This document shows positions 22,457-33,084 of a stretch of 64,000 nucleotides of DNA, in pieces. The stretch comes from Synaphobranchus kaupii (Eukaryota > Chordata > Actinopteri > Anguilliformes > Synaphobranchidae): assembly GCA_029718625.1 (NCBI GenBank), contig CM056376.1, positions 78,801,386 through 78,865,385 of the forward strand, given 5' to 3'. The position numbers were made by a program, and so were the translations under genes. How positions within the stretch are numbered: the stretch's first letter is position 1; each line of letters opens with the position of its first letter. Below the pieces are notes generated by a model. That model worked only from the letters and a program-made list of their open reading frames with translations. It searched no databases and was not told the DNA's origin.

Positions 22457-24326
22457 CCCAGGTGAAAAAGTAGTATACTTTAGTGTAATAAAAATATTAT
22501 TTAAGTATACAAAAGTTATTACAGGTATACTTTTCCTTTTACTTTCCATTTGAAGTAGAGTATTCTGGGGGCAATTGTAACAGGGGTCAATTGTAACACA
22601 ATTTTTTGTTACAATTTTTTGTGCAATTTTATGGTGTTGCAATTGCCCCCAGAATACTGTTTAAAGTGTACTTCAAGTAGTCTCAAACACACCTTAATAC
22701 TTTTAAAGTTTGTTTCAAACGCACTGGTGACATAATGAAATATTACTGCAAGTGTATTTAAGATACCAACAAATCATACTTTTTGTTAGTGCACTTAAAT
22801 ATACTCAAGTACACTAAAATAGTCCCATTTTAACATACAGACACAGTGCACTTAAGTATACAAAAAATAGTCCCATTTTAACATACACAGTGCACTTGAA
22901 GTGCACTTGAAGTACACTTAAGTACGACTTAAGTTCTACTTTTGAACAACTTTAGTGCACTTAGTATACTTAAAATGATGGTCAAGGGATTCTAAAAATT
23001 TCAAATAACCACAACATATCACAGAGGGATGTGTCCACCCACCAAATATCTTTTCAAGAAAATGTGAATAGGTATATTAATATACATCTCAAAGTCAGCT
23101 AATAAACTCAGTCTTGAAAGGACTCAGGATTGTAAGGGTGTGGTCTAAATCCACGCCCTCAACCCGAGTACCATCGACGTCATCCAGTCCTACATGTTTG
23201 AACCACAGAACTGTTCTTATACAGTTCTGTTGTTTGAACCTGGCGAGGAATTAATGCAATCAATTCAAAGTAAAATACAGTGCAGCTGCTATCAAGAGAT
23301 AAATATCACATGCAAGCTCGCAATCAAAGTTAAGTTAACTTAAATGCTAAGAGGTTTGATCTAACGTTAGTCTATTTAAAGCAAGCTAAATTGCAAAGCG
23401 ACATTTCACCAAATGCATGTTCCACACAAATCATTAAATAATGGTAGGTTTTATCGAGTTTTTTAAAATTTATTTAAAGGCCCATTCATTAATTTCGGTT
23501 GCTAATCGAATGAAAATGACTTGCATGGCAACTAAGTACTTTGGTGGATAATGGTTCTCGTCTATTTTTGTTACTGTAACCAGCCACTGAACAATACGAC
23601 AAAACCATTTCCAAGGCATAGTTTATTTGGCAAAATCTTAACTATCTATTCTTTTCGATTACTATCTGACGAATGCGCAGTGCACCAAGTAAAAATTACG
23701 TGCAAGTGATTAGTTCGTTTCCATGCTGAGCTGTGCAAGGAGCAAGCTAATGTCACTAGCTAGCACCACGGAGGGATGGATGATAAACTGGTGAAAGATT
23801 GGGAGAGGGATAAAATTGGTACAGGGATAAGGAGAGCGGGAAAAAATAAACACTTTAGCTAACTAACTATTCAAAAACTAATAACGTGGACGTCTATTCT
23901 TAAGAGAAAATAAACGAGCGTTTGGCTCTGACTCAAAGAGGATTTCTTAGCAGGACAGGACAGTTTTATTTGCCTCAAACTAAGGGAGGAGTTATGTAAT
24001 GAGACCAAAATATGTATTGGTTGGAGTTTCAAGTCTACGTAGACATGGACCATTTCGACTCCACCCTTTTTTTCAGTACACAGGAATAACTAGATATAGA
24101 TAGACTGAAATTGAACGAGTTTGCAATGGAATTTCTTCCTTGCGCTTTATTGGTGCTCAATACATACCTTAATAGCCATAAATAACGCGGTTATAAGCAT
24201 ATTATGGATTTTCCTTGACCATCACTTTAAAGCACGGCAAATTTAACACAAATTATATAATTAGTACAAAAGCTACTAAAAGTATACGAAAAAGTATATT
24301 TCAAGTGTAATATTTTTTCACCTGGG
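22457..24326. mobile_element. TIR DNA element (CCCAGGTGAAAAA ends)
   Basis: The left end CCCAGGTGAAAAAGTA...TACTT and right end AAGTAT...TTTTTTCACCTGGG are inverted repeats, 1870 bp apart. Subterminal blocks are full of GTATACTT/AAGTATAC-type words, including 'agtcccattttaacatacag' twice (near 22820 and 22870). No transposase ORF is present, so it is non-autonomous. A clear target duplication was not seen (flanks TTTTG and TGTTG), so superfamily is open. Confidence 0.65.
22560..22664. repeat. Nested 105 bp hairpin (CTGGGGGCAATTG)
   Basis: AGTATTCTGGGGGCAATTG and its complement CAATTGCCCCCAGAATACT enclose about 65 bp that repeat CAATTGTAAC-type words. Probably a small MITE nested in the larger element. 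Confidence 0.6.
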
Positions 24327-24380
24327 TGTTGAAAGGAGAAATTCAACCCTTTTCATTAAATGACAAAGTAAGTTTTAAAA

Positions 24381-24385
24381 CACTC
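24381..24385. repeat. Target site duplication CACTC, left
   Basis: Equals 31611-31615 after the 3' LTR of element 2. Confidence 0.9.
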
Positions 24386-25910
24386 TGTAACGTTCCGTTC
24401 CCTTCCTGTCCGTTTTCCGTGTTTTCCCTTTTTTCCCTCCGTGTCATGTTGGATTCCTTTGTCCGTGTTTTCCCTGCTGCTGCAGTCTGGGCGTCTTCCT
24501 CTGTCTTGTTCGTTTGATTATCACTTTAGTTTCCGCCTATCGCTCTCCCCACTCGTTGCATGCATTCCTCACCTTTGTGTTTAGCAATCACTCCCGGTTA
24601 TTTTCCACACCTGTGCCTCATTCATTCTTTTATTCCCTGCACTACTTAAACCCCCGTCTGGTTGCTAGTCGGCGCCAGTTCGTTAACTAACCTTCCTAGT
24701 TAAAGTCATTTCACGTTTCTGGTCCGGTGTTCTGCTGTTCGCTTGGTGTAACTTGCTTACCTGTTCTGCGGTTTGGTAGCTATCCTCCCGTAACATTCGC
24801 TGTTGCATGCTACTTAACTTGTCTCCCTTCAATCTCCAGACGCCGTGGTTTCAGCTCCCCTGCAGCAGTGTTTGTTTCCCTGTATGTTGTGTGAGTGTGT
24901 TGCGGTACCTCCAACTCCAGCTCGGGTCTAGATCCGCTGCCAAGTCCTGCCTGGCTAACTCACTCTGTCGTTCCTGTCCGGCCGTAGCTACCTCCTGTAC
25001 TTCGGTTACGGTTCCAGGATCCCTGGAGTACAGCCGGCTCCTACGGGACCTACCCGAGCTACGCCTCACCTCCCAGCCCCGTCGGGTTTTCGCCAGCTAC
25101 AACCCTGGCTGTCGTCTCACCTCCTTAAAAGACCTCCCGGTCGAAACCCTGTCTGCAGTACCCTGCTACTAACCTCTGCTTTCTGTCCTTGATCCAAGTA
25201 GACCGTCCGGTCCAGTTCCTGTTCTGTCCCGGAGAGAGATTCTCCGCCCGAATAAAGTCCAGTTTCGGCTTGGAACAATCGCGCCGTTCCAGTACCTGTA
25301 CCTGAGTGGTTCACCCGGTCCAGTTCCAGTCCAGTCCCGGTGTATAGCCCACCATTCCGTGAGAGTCCAGTTCCGGCTTGGAACGTATTCCGTTCCAGCA
25401 CCCGTTTCCTGAGTGGACCTCCCAGTCCAGTTCCAGTCCAGTTCCAGTCCAGTTCCAGTTCAGTTCCAGTCCAGTTCCAGTCCAGTTCCAGTCCAGTGCC
25501 GGTGTGTTGTACACCTCCAGTTGAGTCCAGTTCCGGCTTGGAACAAGTTCCGTGCCGGCTCCCGTTTCCTGAGTGGACCTCCCGGTCCAGTTCCGGTCCT
25601 GACCCGGTGCTAACTCCTCCACCTACCCTATCCAGTTCCGGCTTGGAACAGTAGGGCACTTCCTGCACCCAGTCCGGCTTGGACTTCCAGTCCTGCACCC
25701 TTTCGGTTCCGGCTTGGAACCCTACCCTGGTTTAAAGTCCAGCTCCGGCTTGGAGCAGTCCGTATCGGACTACATTTATGTTCTGTGTATTTATTGTTTG
25801 ACTTTCCTGTACAGCTTTGGGACTACCCCAACGCTTAATAAATAACCCCTTTTCTTGAATCTGCCTCCTGGTCGTTGCACTTGGGTTCGTCCCGTATCAG
25901 GATCGTAACA
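24386..25910 (+). repeat. 5' LTR of element 2
   Basis: Starts TGTAACGTTCCG and ends GGATCGTAACA. A TATA-like TTAAA is at 24646-24650, the 11-nt motif at 24674-24684 and AATAAA at 25837-25842. It has six copies of an 11 bp unit TTCCAGTCCAG (near 25431-25496, one copy variant) against two in the 3' LTR, which accounts exactly for the 44 bp length difference. Confidence 0.95.
24674..24684 (+). promoter_or_regulatory. Presumed RNA 5' end, self-priming motif (element 2)
   Basis: GCCAGTTCGTT about 28 bp after a TTAAA box. It is the exact reverse complement of 25912-25922. Conserved although nearby LTR sequence has diverged from element 1. Confidence 0.7.
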
Positions 25911-25911
25911 G

Positions 25912-25922
25912 AACGAACTGGC
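25912..25922 (+). other. Self-complementary primer-binding site (element 2)
   Basis: AACGAACTGGC, 1 nt inside the LTR, pairs with 24674-24684 over 11 nt. Confidence 0.65.
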
Positions 25923-25929
25923 CAAAAGC

Positions 25930-26800
25930 ATGGACCCAGCCGACCTGGAACAGATTCGCCACGCCTTCTCCTGCCAAACTGCGGTCAGCGACCAACAGGG
26001 CCGTCGTTTGGATGATGTTTTGGAAGTACTAAGGGGCATCACGGAGCAGGTAGCTCAACTTTCGCTTCATCAGCCGCTACCGCGGATTCCTGTGGGCCCA
26101 ATTCCTCCCGTGTGACATAGTGTTCCGTATGCAGCCCACCTCCTTCGCCTCTGACTCCTGTAAGATCGCGTTCATCATGAGCAGCTTGGGAGGAAGTGCC
26201 CTGGAGTGGGCTACATCCATCTGGGACAGCCAGGCTCCGTTGTGCAGCAACTTTGCAGCCTTTACCGCTGAGATGCGGCGCGTGTTTGATCACCCTACCT
26301 GCGGGCGAGACGCTACCCAACGTCTGCTCCAAGTTCGTCAAGGCAATCGCAGCGTCGCAGAGATGGCCATTCAGTTCCGCACCCTCGCCGCGGAGTCCGG
26401 ATGGAATGACACCTCCCTTCAGGGGGCTTTCCGCCAAGCTCTTAGCGAGGAACTCAAGGACCAGCTTGCTACTCGGGAGGAGTCCAACTCTCTCAATAGT
26501 CTCATTAGCCTCGCCATTGCTATAGATAATCGTCTCCGTATCCGGGCCCGTGAGCGGGGAAGAAACTCCGGGCGTCATCTACCCTCCGACACTCCTAACG
26601 TACGCCAACACACCTCAGTCACTGGATCTAGGGCGTCGACTGGTGTCTCCGAGGAGGAGCCTATGCAGCTGGGCAGAGTTTCGGTCGACCCCGAGGAGCG
26701 CCAACGCCGTCTTCGCACTAGGTCCTGTTTTTACTGCGGCAAGCCTGGCCATCAGATCGCCTCCTGTCCTATACGCCCAAAAGAATGGGCTCGCCTGTAA
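25930..26800 (+). pseudogene. gag: gag of element 2 with 113 bp deletion
   Basis: Starts at ATG 25930 with the same N-terminus as element 1, then hits a stop at 26113-26115. Compared with element 1, 113 bp are missing just before codons for FRMQP, shifting the frame by one. From about 26120 the Gag core resumes and stays open to 26800, including [33 protein letters not shown] and the CCHC knuckle [14 protein letters not shown]. The codon at 26120 is GTG, so there is no ATG start at that place. Full-length Gag cannot be made from this copy, so it would need Gag in trans. Confidence 0.9.
26776..26782 (+). promoter_or_regulatory. -1 frameshift slippery site (gag/pol, element 2)
   Basis: CCCAAAA read as C CCA AAA in gag frame; the gag stop is 26798-26800. 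Slipping back one base enters the pol frame, which is open from before ATG 26785. Same site and spacing as element 1. Confidence 0.75.
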
Positions 26801-29800
26801 AACTGGGCGTACTGACGAGCCCCATCATTCCAAAGCATGCAGCTCAGGATCGCCTTGTGTTCAAGGCTACCCTCCTCTGGAGGGACAAGACAGCGGCCTC
26901 CTCGGCTCTCATCGATTCCGGGGCCGACGCCAACTTTATGGACATCACCTTCGCCAGGAGGGCCGGCATTCCCACGGAGCTTCTACCCTCTCCCATTTCT
27001 GCTCTTGCTCTGGACGGTAGGAGCTTGGGGTTAGTTACCCACTCCACTGTTCCTATCCAACTTGTTTTGTCTGGCAATCATCGGGAATCTATTCAACTCC
27101 TGCTCATCCACTCCAAACAGTCTGCTCTTGTTTTAGGTCAGACCTGGCTCCGCCTCCACAACCCTCATATTGACTGGAAAGCCGGTCGCATCCTGGCGTG
27201 GAGTGCCCACTGTCTAGCCAGTTGTCTCCATTCTGCTCTACCCCCTCCGGGGTCTAGAGATCCCTGTTCTGTGCAACCTGTGCTTGATTTATCTAACGTT
27301 CCTAAACAATATCACGATCTGGTACAGGTTTTTTCTAAATCACGTGCTCTGTCCTTACCTCCTCACAGGCCGTACGACTGTTGCATTGATCTGCTGGCGG
27401 GAGCCAAACTGCCATCTGGCCGCCTCTACAGTCTGTCGGGACCGGAGAAACTGGCTATGGAGGAGTACATACATGAGTCCCTCGCTTCGGGTATTATCCG
27501 TCCCTCCTCATCCCCGGTCGGTGCAGGGTTCTTCTTCGTAGGGAAGAAGGATGGCTCTCTGCGACCCTGCATCGACTACCGTGGACTCAATCAAGTCACT
27601 ATCCGTAACAAGTACCCTCTTCCCCTCATTAACACCGCCTTTGAACCCCTCTCGCAAGCAGTTACGTTTACGAAGCTCGACCTCCGTAACGCTTATCATT
27701 TGGTGCGTATACGGGAGGGGGACGAATGGAAGACTGCTTTGAACACCCCGTTAGGCCACTATGAATACCTGGTGGTTCCCTTCGGCCTTACTAACGCCCC
27801 AGCAGTCTTCCAGGGCATGGTGAACGACGTTTTGCATGACCTACTGGGGAAGAGTGTATTTGTTTACATTGACGACATTTTAATTTTTTCTAAATCCCCC
27901 CAGGAACACGTTCTCCACGTCCGGGAGGTTCTCCAGCGGCTGCTGGAGAATCAGCTGTTCGTTAAGGCGGAGAAGTGTTCTTTTCATGTCTCTACTGTCC
28001 CGTTCCTCGGCTTCATCATCGAGGAGGGCAGTATCCGGGCGGACCCTGCGAAAATCAAGGCGGTGACAGAATGGCCCCAACCCACCTCTCGCAAGCACCT
28101 TCAGCAGTTCCTTGGGTTTGCTAATTTCTATCGCCGTTTTATCCGCAATTATAGTGTCATTGCCGCTCCCCTTACCAAACTCACCACCGTTGCTTTGCCC
28201 TTCTGTTGGAATTCCGATGCCCAGCAAGCATTTGAACTGCTCAAGGCTCGGTTTTCCTCAGCTCCTATCCTCTGTCACCCGGACACTTCTCGTCAGTTCA
28301 CCGTTGAGGTGGATGCCTGCGACACCGGCGTCGGGGCCATTCTGTCTCAACGAGCCGCCTTGGACAACAAGCTCCATCCCTGCGCATTCTTCTCCCGGAG
28401 ACTGTCCTCCGCGGAGCGGAACTATGATGTTGGGGATCGGGAACTGCTGGCCATCAAACTGGCTCTTGAGGAGTGGCGCCACTGGCCGGAGGGGGCAGGT
28501 AATCCCTTCCTTGTTTTGACCGACCATCAAAACCTTATTTATTTAAAATCTGCCAAGAGGCTTAATGCCCGTCAGGCTAGATGGTCGTTATTTTTTGCCC
28601 GTTTTAATTTTTCTGTTTCTTTCCGCCCCGGTTCCCGTAATATCAAGGCAGATGCCTTGTCCCGTATTTTTTCCCTCCCCTCCAGTCCTGCTGATCCGGA
28701 GCCCATTCTACCGGCTTCCTGTGTGGTGGCTGCGGTCTCCTGGGAGATCGAGGGTATCGTGAAGGCCGCTCAGACTTCCCAACCGGATCCCCGCAGTAAC
28801 CCTAACTCCTGCCTTTTTGTGCCCAATTCCGTCCGCTCCCAGGTCCTTGAATGGGTTCACGCCTCGTGCCTGGCTTGTCACCCAGGTGTTGCCAGAACGA
28901 TCGCCCTTGTCAGGAGGAGTTTTTGGTGGCCTACCCTTAAGGGGGATACCCGTGCCTTTGTCCTGGCCTGCTCTGTGTGCGCCAGGAGCAAGGCATCCCA
29001 CCAGCCTCCCTCTGGTCTTCTCCTTCCCCTCCCTGTCCTGGGCCGTCCTTGGAGTCACATTGGCGTGGACTTCGTCACCGGTCTGCCGTTGTCAGAAGGT
29101 AACACCGTTATTCTGACAATAGTGGACCGGTTCTCCAAGGCGGTTCACTTTGTTCCCCTCCCTAAACTCCCGTCTGCCCTTGAGACCGCTGAGCTCTTGG
29201 TGTTGCATGTGGTCAGGCTGCACGGGATCCCCTCAGACATTGTGTCTGACCGTGGGCCCCAGTTCTCCTCCCGGGTTTGGAAGGCGTTCTGTGTAGCCCT
29301 GGGTGCCTCGGCTAGTTTATCTTCTGGTTTTCATCCCCAGTCTAACGGCCAGGCAGAGAGGGCGAACCAGGACCTGGGGGCCGCCCTGCGGTGCGTCACT
29401 GTTCGTAATCCCGCCTCTTGGAGCCGTTTTCTCCCCTGGGTTGAGTACGCTCACAACTCCCTTAAATGTGCTTCTACAGGGTTATCTCCTTTCGAATGCT
29501 CGTTAGGTTATCAACCCCCTCTCCTGTCGGCCCAGGAGGCTGAGGTAGCTGTCCCCTCTGTTAAATCTCATCTCCTTAGATGTAAACGCATGTGGAGGCT
29601 TACGCGCACCGCACTCCTTCGCTCCAATTCCCGTTCCCAACGTCTGGCGGACCTTCACAGGACCGCAGCCCCGCAGTATAGGGCCGGTCAGCAGGTCTGG
29701 CTTTCTACCTCTAATATTTCCCTTCCCTCCTCCTCCAAGAAACTCCAGCCCCGCTTTATTGGTCCCTTTCCTATCATTTGTTTGGTTAATCCAGTTTCTG

Positions 29801-30261
29801 TTAAACTTTCCCTCCCTGCCTCCCTCAAAGTTTACCCTGTTTTTCATGTCTCCCAAATTAAGCCTGTCTCCTCCAGCCCCCTCAGTACTCCCACCATCCC
29901 TCCGCCTCCTGTCCGGGTTATCGACGACGCCCCGGCCTACACGGTTAACCGTGTTATTGATATCCGCCGTAAGGGCCGGGGTTTCCAATACCTCGTCGAC
30001 TGGGAGGGATATGGTCCTGAGGAGCGGTCGTGGCTCCACAAGAGCCTCATTCTGGATCACTCGCTCATCCTGGATTTCCACAGACTGTTCCCTGATAAAA
30101 CCAGGTGGCGTACATTGAGGGGGGGGTACTGTAACGTTCTGTTCCCTTCCTGTCCATTTTCCGTGTTTTCCCTTTTTTCCCTCCGTGTCATGTTGGATTC
30201 CTTTGTCCGTGTTTTCCCTGCTGCTGCAGTCTGGGCGTCTTCCTCTGTCTTGTTCGTTTGA
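26785..30261 (+). CDS. pol: Pol polyprotein of element 2 (PR-RT-RH-IN-chromodomain)
   Basis: An uninterrupted 1158-codon frame. Protease DSGA is at residues 44-47. RT has [10 protein letters not shown] (Asp 299) and YIDD 361-364. RNase H has VEVDACDTG (Asp 510), Glu 553 and TDHQN (Asp 580). Integrase has a zinc finger with His 692, His 699, Cys 729, Cys 732, then Asp 762, Asp 822 and Glu 858, a D,D35E core. A chromodomain occupies about 1051-1095, which in chromoviruses guides integration to marked chromatin. Native expression would be by -1 frameshift from gag, so the ATG at 26785 is only the first Met. A 17 bp deletion near 30106 relative to element 1 removes the normal stop, and about 50 foreign residues, most of them read from the 3' LTR, are added. 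All catalytic residues I can check are present. Confidence 0.95.
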   Translation: MGSPVKLGVLTSPIIPKHAAQDRLVFKATLLWRDKTAASSALIDSGADANFMDITFARRAGIPTELLPSPISALALDGRSLGLVTHSTVPIQLVLSGNHRESIQLLLIHSKQSALVLGQTWLRLHNPHIDWKAGRILAWSAHCLASCLHSALPPPGSRDPCSVQPVLDLSNVPKQYHDLVQVFSKSRALSLPPHRPYDCCIDLLAGAKLPSGRLYSLSGPEKLAMEEYIHESLASGIIRPSSSPVGAGFFFVGKKDGSLRPCIDYRGLNQVTIRNKYPLPLINTAFEPLSQAVTFTKLDLRNAYHLVRIREGDEWKTALNTPLGHYEYLVVPFGLTNAPAVFQGMVNDVLHDLLGKSVFVYIDDILIFSKSPQEHVLHVREVLQRLLENQLFVKAEKCSFHVSTVPFLGFIIEEGSIRADPAKIKAVTEWPQPTSRKHLQQFLGFANFYRRFIRNYSVIAAPLTKLTTVALPFCWNSDAQQAFELLKARFSSAPILCHPDTSRQFTVEVDACDTGVGAILSQRAALDNKLHPCAFFSRRLSSAERNYDVGDRELLAIKLALEEWRHWPEGAGNPFLVLTDHQNLIYLKSAKRLNARQARWSLFFARFNFSVSFRPGSRNIKADALSRIFSLPSSPADPEPILPASCVVAAVSWEIEGIVKAAQTSQPDPRSNPNSCLFVPNSVRSQVLEWVHASCLACHPGVARTIALVRRSFWWPTLKGDTRAFVLACSVCARSKASHQPPSGLLLPLPVLGRPWSHIGVDFVTGLPLSEGNTVILTIVDRFSKAVHFVPLPKLPSALETAELLVLHVVRLHGIPSDIVSDRGPQFSSRVWKAFCVALGASASLSSGFHPQSNGQAERANQDLGAALRCVTVRNPASWSRFLPWVEYAHNSLKCASTGLSPFECSLGYQPPLLSAQEAEVAVPSVKSHLLRCKRMWRLTRTALLRSNSRSQRLADLHRTAAPQYRAGQQVWLSTSNISLPSSSKKLQPRFIGPFPIICLVNPVSVKLSLPASLKVYPVFHVSQIKPVSSSPLSTPTIPPPPVRVIDDAPAYTVNRVIDIRRKGRGFQYLVDWEGYGPEERSWLHKSLILDHSLILDFHRLFPDKTRWRTLRGGYCNVLFPSCPFSVFSLFSLRVMLDSFVRVFPAAAVWASSSVLFV
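30117..30126 (+). other. Polypurine tract (element 2)
   Basis: GAGGGGGGGG then TAC before the 3' LTR. Confidence 0.85.
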
Positions 30262-31610
30262 TTATCACTTTAGTTTCCGCCTATCGCTCTCCCCACTCGT
30301 TGCATGCATTCCTCACCTTTGTGTTTAGCAATCACTCCCGGTTATTTTCCACACCTGTGCCTCATTCATTCTTTTATTCCCTGCACTACTTAAACCCCCA
30401 TCTGGTTGCTAGTCGGCGCCAGTTCGTTAACTAACCCTCCTAGTTAAAGTCATTTCACGTTTCTGGTCCGGTGTTCTGCTGTTCGCTTGGTGTAACTTGC
30501 TTACCTGTTCTGCGGTTTGGTAGCTATCCTCCCGTAACATTCGCTGTTGCATGCTACTTAACTTGTCTCCCTTCAATCTCCAGACGCCGTGGTTTCAGCT
30601 CCCCTGCAGCAGTGTTTGTTTCCCTGTATGTTGTGTGAGTGTGTTGCGGTACCTCCAACTCCAGCTCGGGTCTAGATCCGCTGCCACGTCCTGCCTGGCT
30701 AACTCACTCTGTCGTTCCTGTCCGGCCGTAGCTACCTCCTGTACTTCGGTTACGGTTCCAGGATCCCTGGAGTACAGCCGGCTCCTACGGGACCTACCCG
30801 AGCTACGCCTCACCTCCCAGCCCCATCGGGTTTTCGCCAGCTACAACCCTGGCTGTCGTCTCACCTCCTTAAAAGACCTCCCGGTCGAAACCCTGTCTGC
30901 AGTACCCTGCTACTAACCTCTGCTTTCTGTCCTTGATCCAAGTAGACCGTCCGGTCCAGTTCCTGTTCTGTCCCGGAGAGAGATTCTCCGCCCGAATAAA
31001 GTCCAGTTTCGGCTTGGAACAATCGCGCCGTTCCAGTACCTGTACCTGAGTGGTTCACCCGGTCCAGTTCCAGTCCAGTCCCGGTGTATAGCCCACCATT
31101 CCGTGAGAGTCCAGTTCCGGCTTGGAACGTATTCCGTTCCAGCACCCGTTTCCTGAGTGGACCTCCCAGTCCAGTTCCAGTCCAGTTCCAGTCCAGTGCC
31201 GGTGTGTTGTACACCTCCAGTTGAGTCCAGTTCCGGCTTGGAACAAGTTCCGTGCCGGCTCCCGTTTCCTGAGTGGACCTCCCGGTCCAGTTCCGGTCCT
31301 GACCCGGTGCTAACTCCTCCACCTACCCTATCCAGTTCCGGCTTGGAACAGTAGGGCACTTCCTGCACCCAGTCCGGCTTGGACTTCCAGTCCTGCACCC
31401 TTTCGGTTCCGGCTTGGAACCCTACCCTGGTTTAAAGTCCAGCTCCGGCTTGGAGCAGTCCGTATCGGACTACATTTATGTTCTGTGTATTTATTGTTTG
31501 ACTTTCCTGTACAGCTTTGGGACTACCCCAACGCTTAATAAATACCCCCTTTTCTTGAATCTGCCTCCTGGTCGTTGCACTTGGGTTCGTCCCGTATCAG
31601 GATCGTAACA
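30130..31610 (+). repeat. 3' LTR of element 2
   Basis: 1481 bp, four 11 bp units shorter than the 5' LTR. Substitutions visible include CGTTCCG/CGTTCTG at the start, GTCTGG/ATCTGG, CCTTCC/CCCTCC and AAGTCC/ACGTCC. Confidence 0.95.
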
Positions 31611-31615
31611 CACTC
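31611..31615. repeat. Target site duplication CACTC, right
   Basis: Matches 24381-24385. Confidence 0.9.
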
Positions 31616-33084
31616 CTTTTAAAAATCATATAGTGCGTGGATAAACTGATCTTCTGGAATACAATTACACTGCAATACAATTCCAATCATGTTTCACCAG
31701 CTAATCCCATTAACATTATTAACAGACTTTGCAATGAACTATGGGCGCTTGGGCAAAGAGAAACACAGGAATGTCTGCATCCACTGTGTCAAGATAAGCA
31801 CCTTGTTCATACAGAGCACCACTTTGCAGGCACCATATGCAACTGACATTTCATCCCATTGCAACATGCGTGAATTCTGATTGAAAATTCTAGATATGAA
31901 AATACAAAACCCTCACTGACTGAAAACAATGGAAAAATGGAATGGTTACTTTTAGCTGTAGTTTTTAGTAACTGCTTTTCTTGATCCCTGATCATGGACT
32001 ACATTTCATGGTTTGGTTTTAGAAAATGTCAAGTAATAGCTTAGTTCATTGCCAAAATATATGGCTAATTAAAAAGCAAGCAAGTACGTTAGGTTGAGCT
32101 TGGAATTGATTTGACAGATCCACACGCATGTGAAGGTTCAAAACACTCTTAAGCCCCCAAGTGATTTATCAGTATCAGTGTGTTGACTATTTAAGCCTTG
32201 TCAGGTAAAGATGGTCATATGAGGGTACCTCTATAAATAGAAAATAACTGACACATCAGCAAAGCCTTCTTCATTACGTAATTATACACCTTGGCTGTTA
32301 GACGGTCAGCATGCCAAAGTAATGGATTGGATATATTGGAGATTCCTTCTTGTGCAAGATTATTACGCCTGCTATTAATGTACCATAAATGTATTCTGAA
32401 TTCAGGAAATTTGATCATGTCATCTCTTTCGTTAGTTAGGTTGCCAGCTATCACTTCTGTGCAAACATCTGGCTAAGCCAAGTCCTTTTATCGTTTTCAT
32501 AATTCTGCAATTAATTAGTGCTTCCTTATTTTTCTGATGTCTTCATTATCTTTTTTAAATATTATGGCTATTTCAGCCATCATTGTCTTGAGTGTCATGT
32601 GCCCTTTTCTCTTCAAGAGATTTTTAGTTTCTTCCTTAGGGTTCTCATCAGAGCTTGCTTGCCTTTCTGCCTTCTTCTAAAGTTCCATTTTATATTACAA
32701 AGGAATTTCTCACTCATTTGTTCAATATCCTCTGTTTCATCAATGCATTTGGATGAAACACAATGAATCATTATTGTTATTATAATTGGCTTATTTCTCA
32801 CTGCAGTAATGTTTTCATTCATATTTATTATTTTGAAATACAATTTTGTTTAACAATATCTGATCTGTCCAAAATTGCTGTGCGACATTAGGCTATATTT
32901 ATTGTCTGTTCTACCCTTGGCCCCCTACATACATTTACTACTTGCCTCCTTTGACCGTACATTTTCATCTTAATCATAATTTTGATTACCTACTTTTTTT
33001 ACCTACTCATTTATGATGGTACTAGTCTCAGACAAAGGATTATGGGTATCATAAATTATCAGTGGTGCTAAACTGATCAGTGGT
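31616..33084. other. No recognisable gene (noncoding)
   Basis: AT-rich. The block at about 32265-32460 is non-repetitive ('attacgtaattatacaccttggctg') and might be a conserved noncoding element; unproven. Confidence 0.35.

Larger units (their letters stand above)
24386..31610 (+). mobile_element. Chromovirus element 2 (sushi-like Ty3/gypsy)
   Basis: A 7225 bp element with LTRs of 1525 and 1481 bp, CACTC duplications and the same gene order as element 1. The internal region is closely related to element 1 (the Gag N-terminus is nearly identical for about 58 residues). The LTRs resemble those of element 1 only at the outer U3 part and the U5 end; the middle is different. About seven substitutions separate its LTRs by eye, so it is older than element 1. 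Pol is one open frame. Gag has a 113 bp deletion, and the pol stop is lost by a 17 bp deletion. Confidence 0.95.

Noticed and set aside
26120..26800. Independent gene starting at 26120
   Set aside because: The first codon is GTG and the residues continue Gag of element 2 after a deletion; it is a gag fragment.
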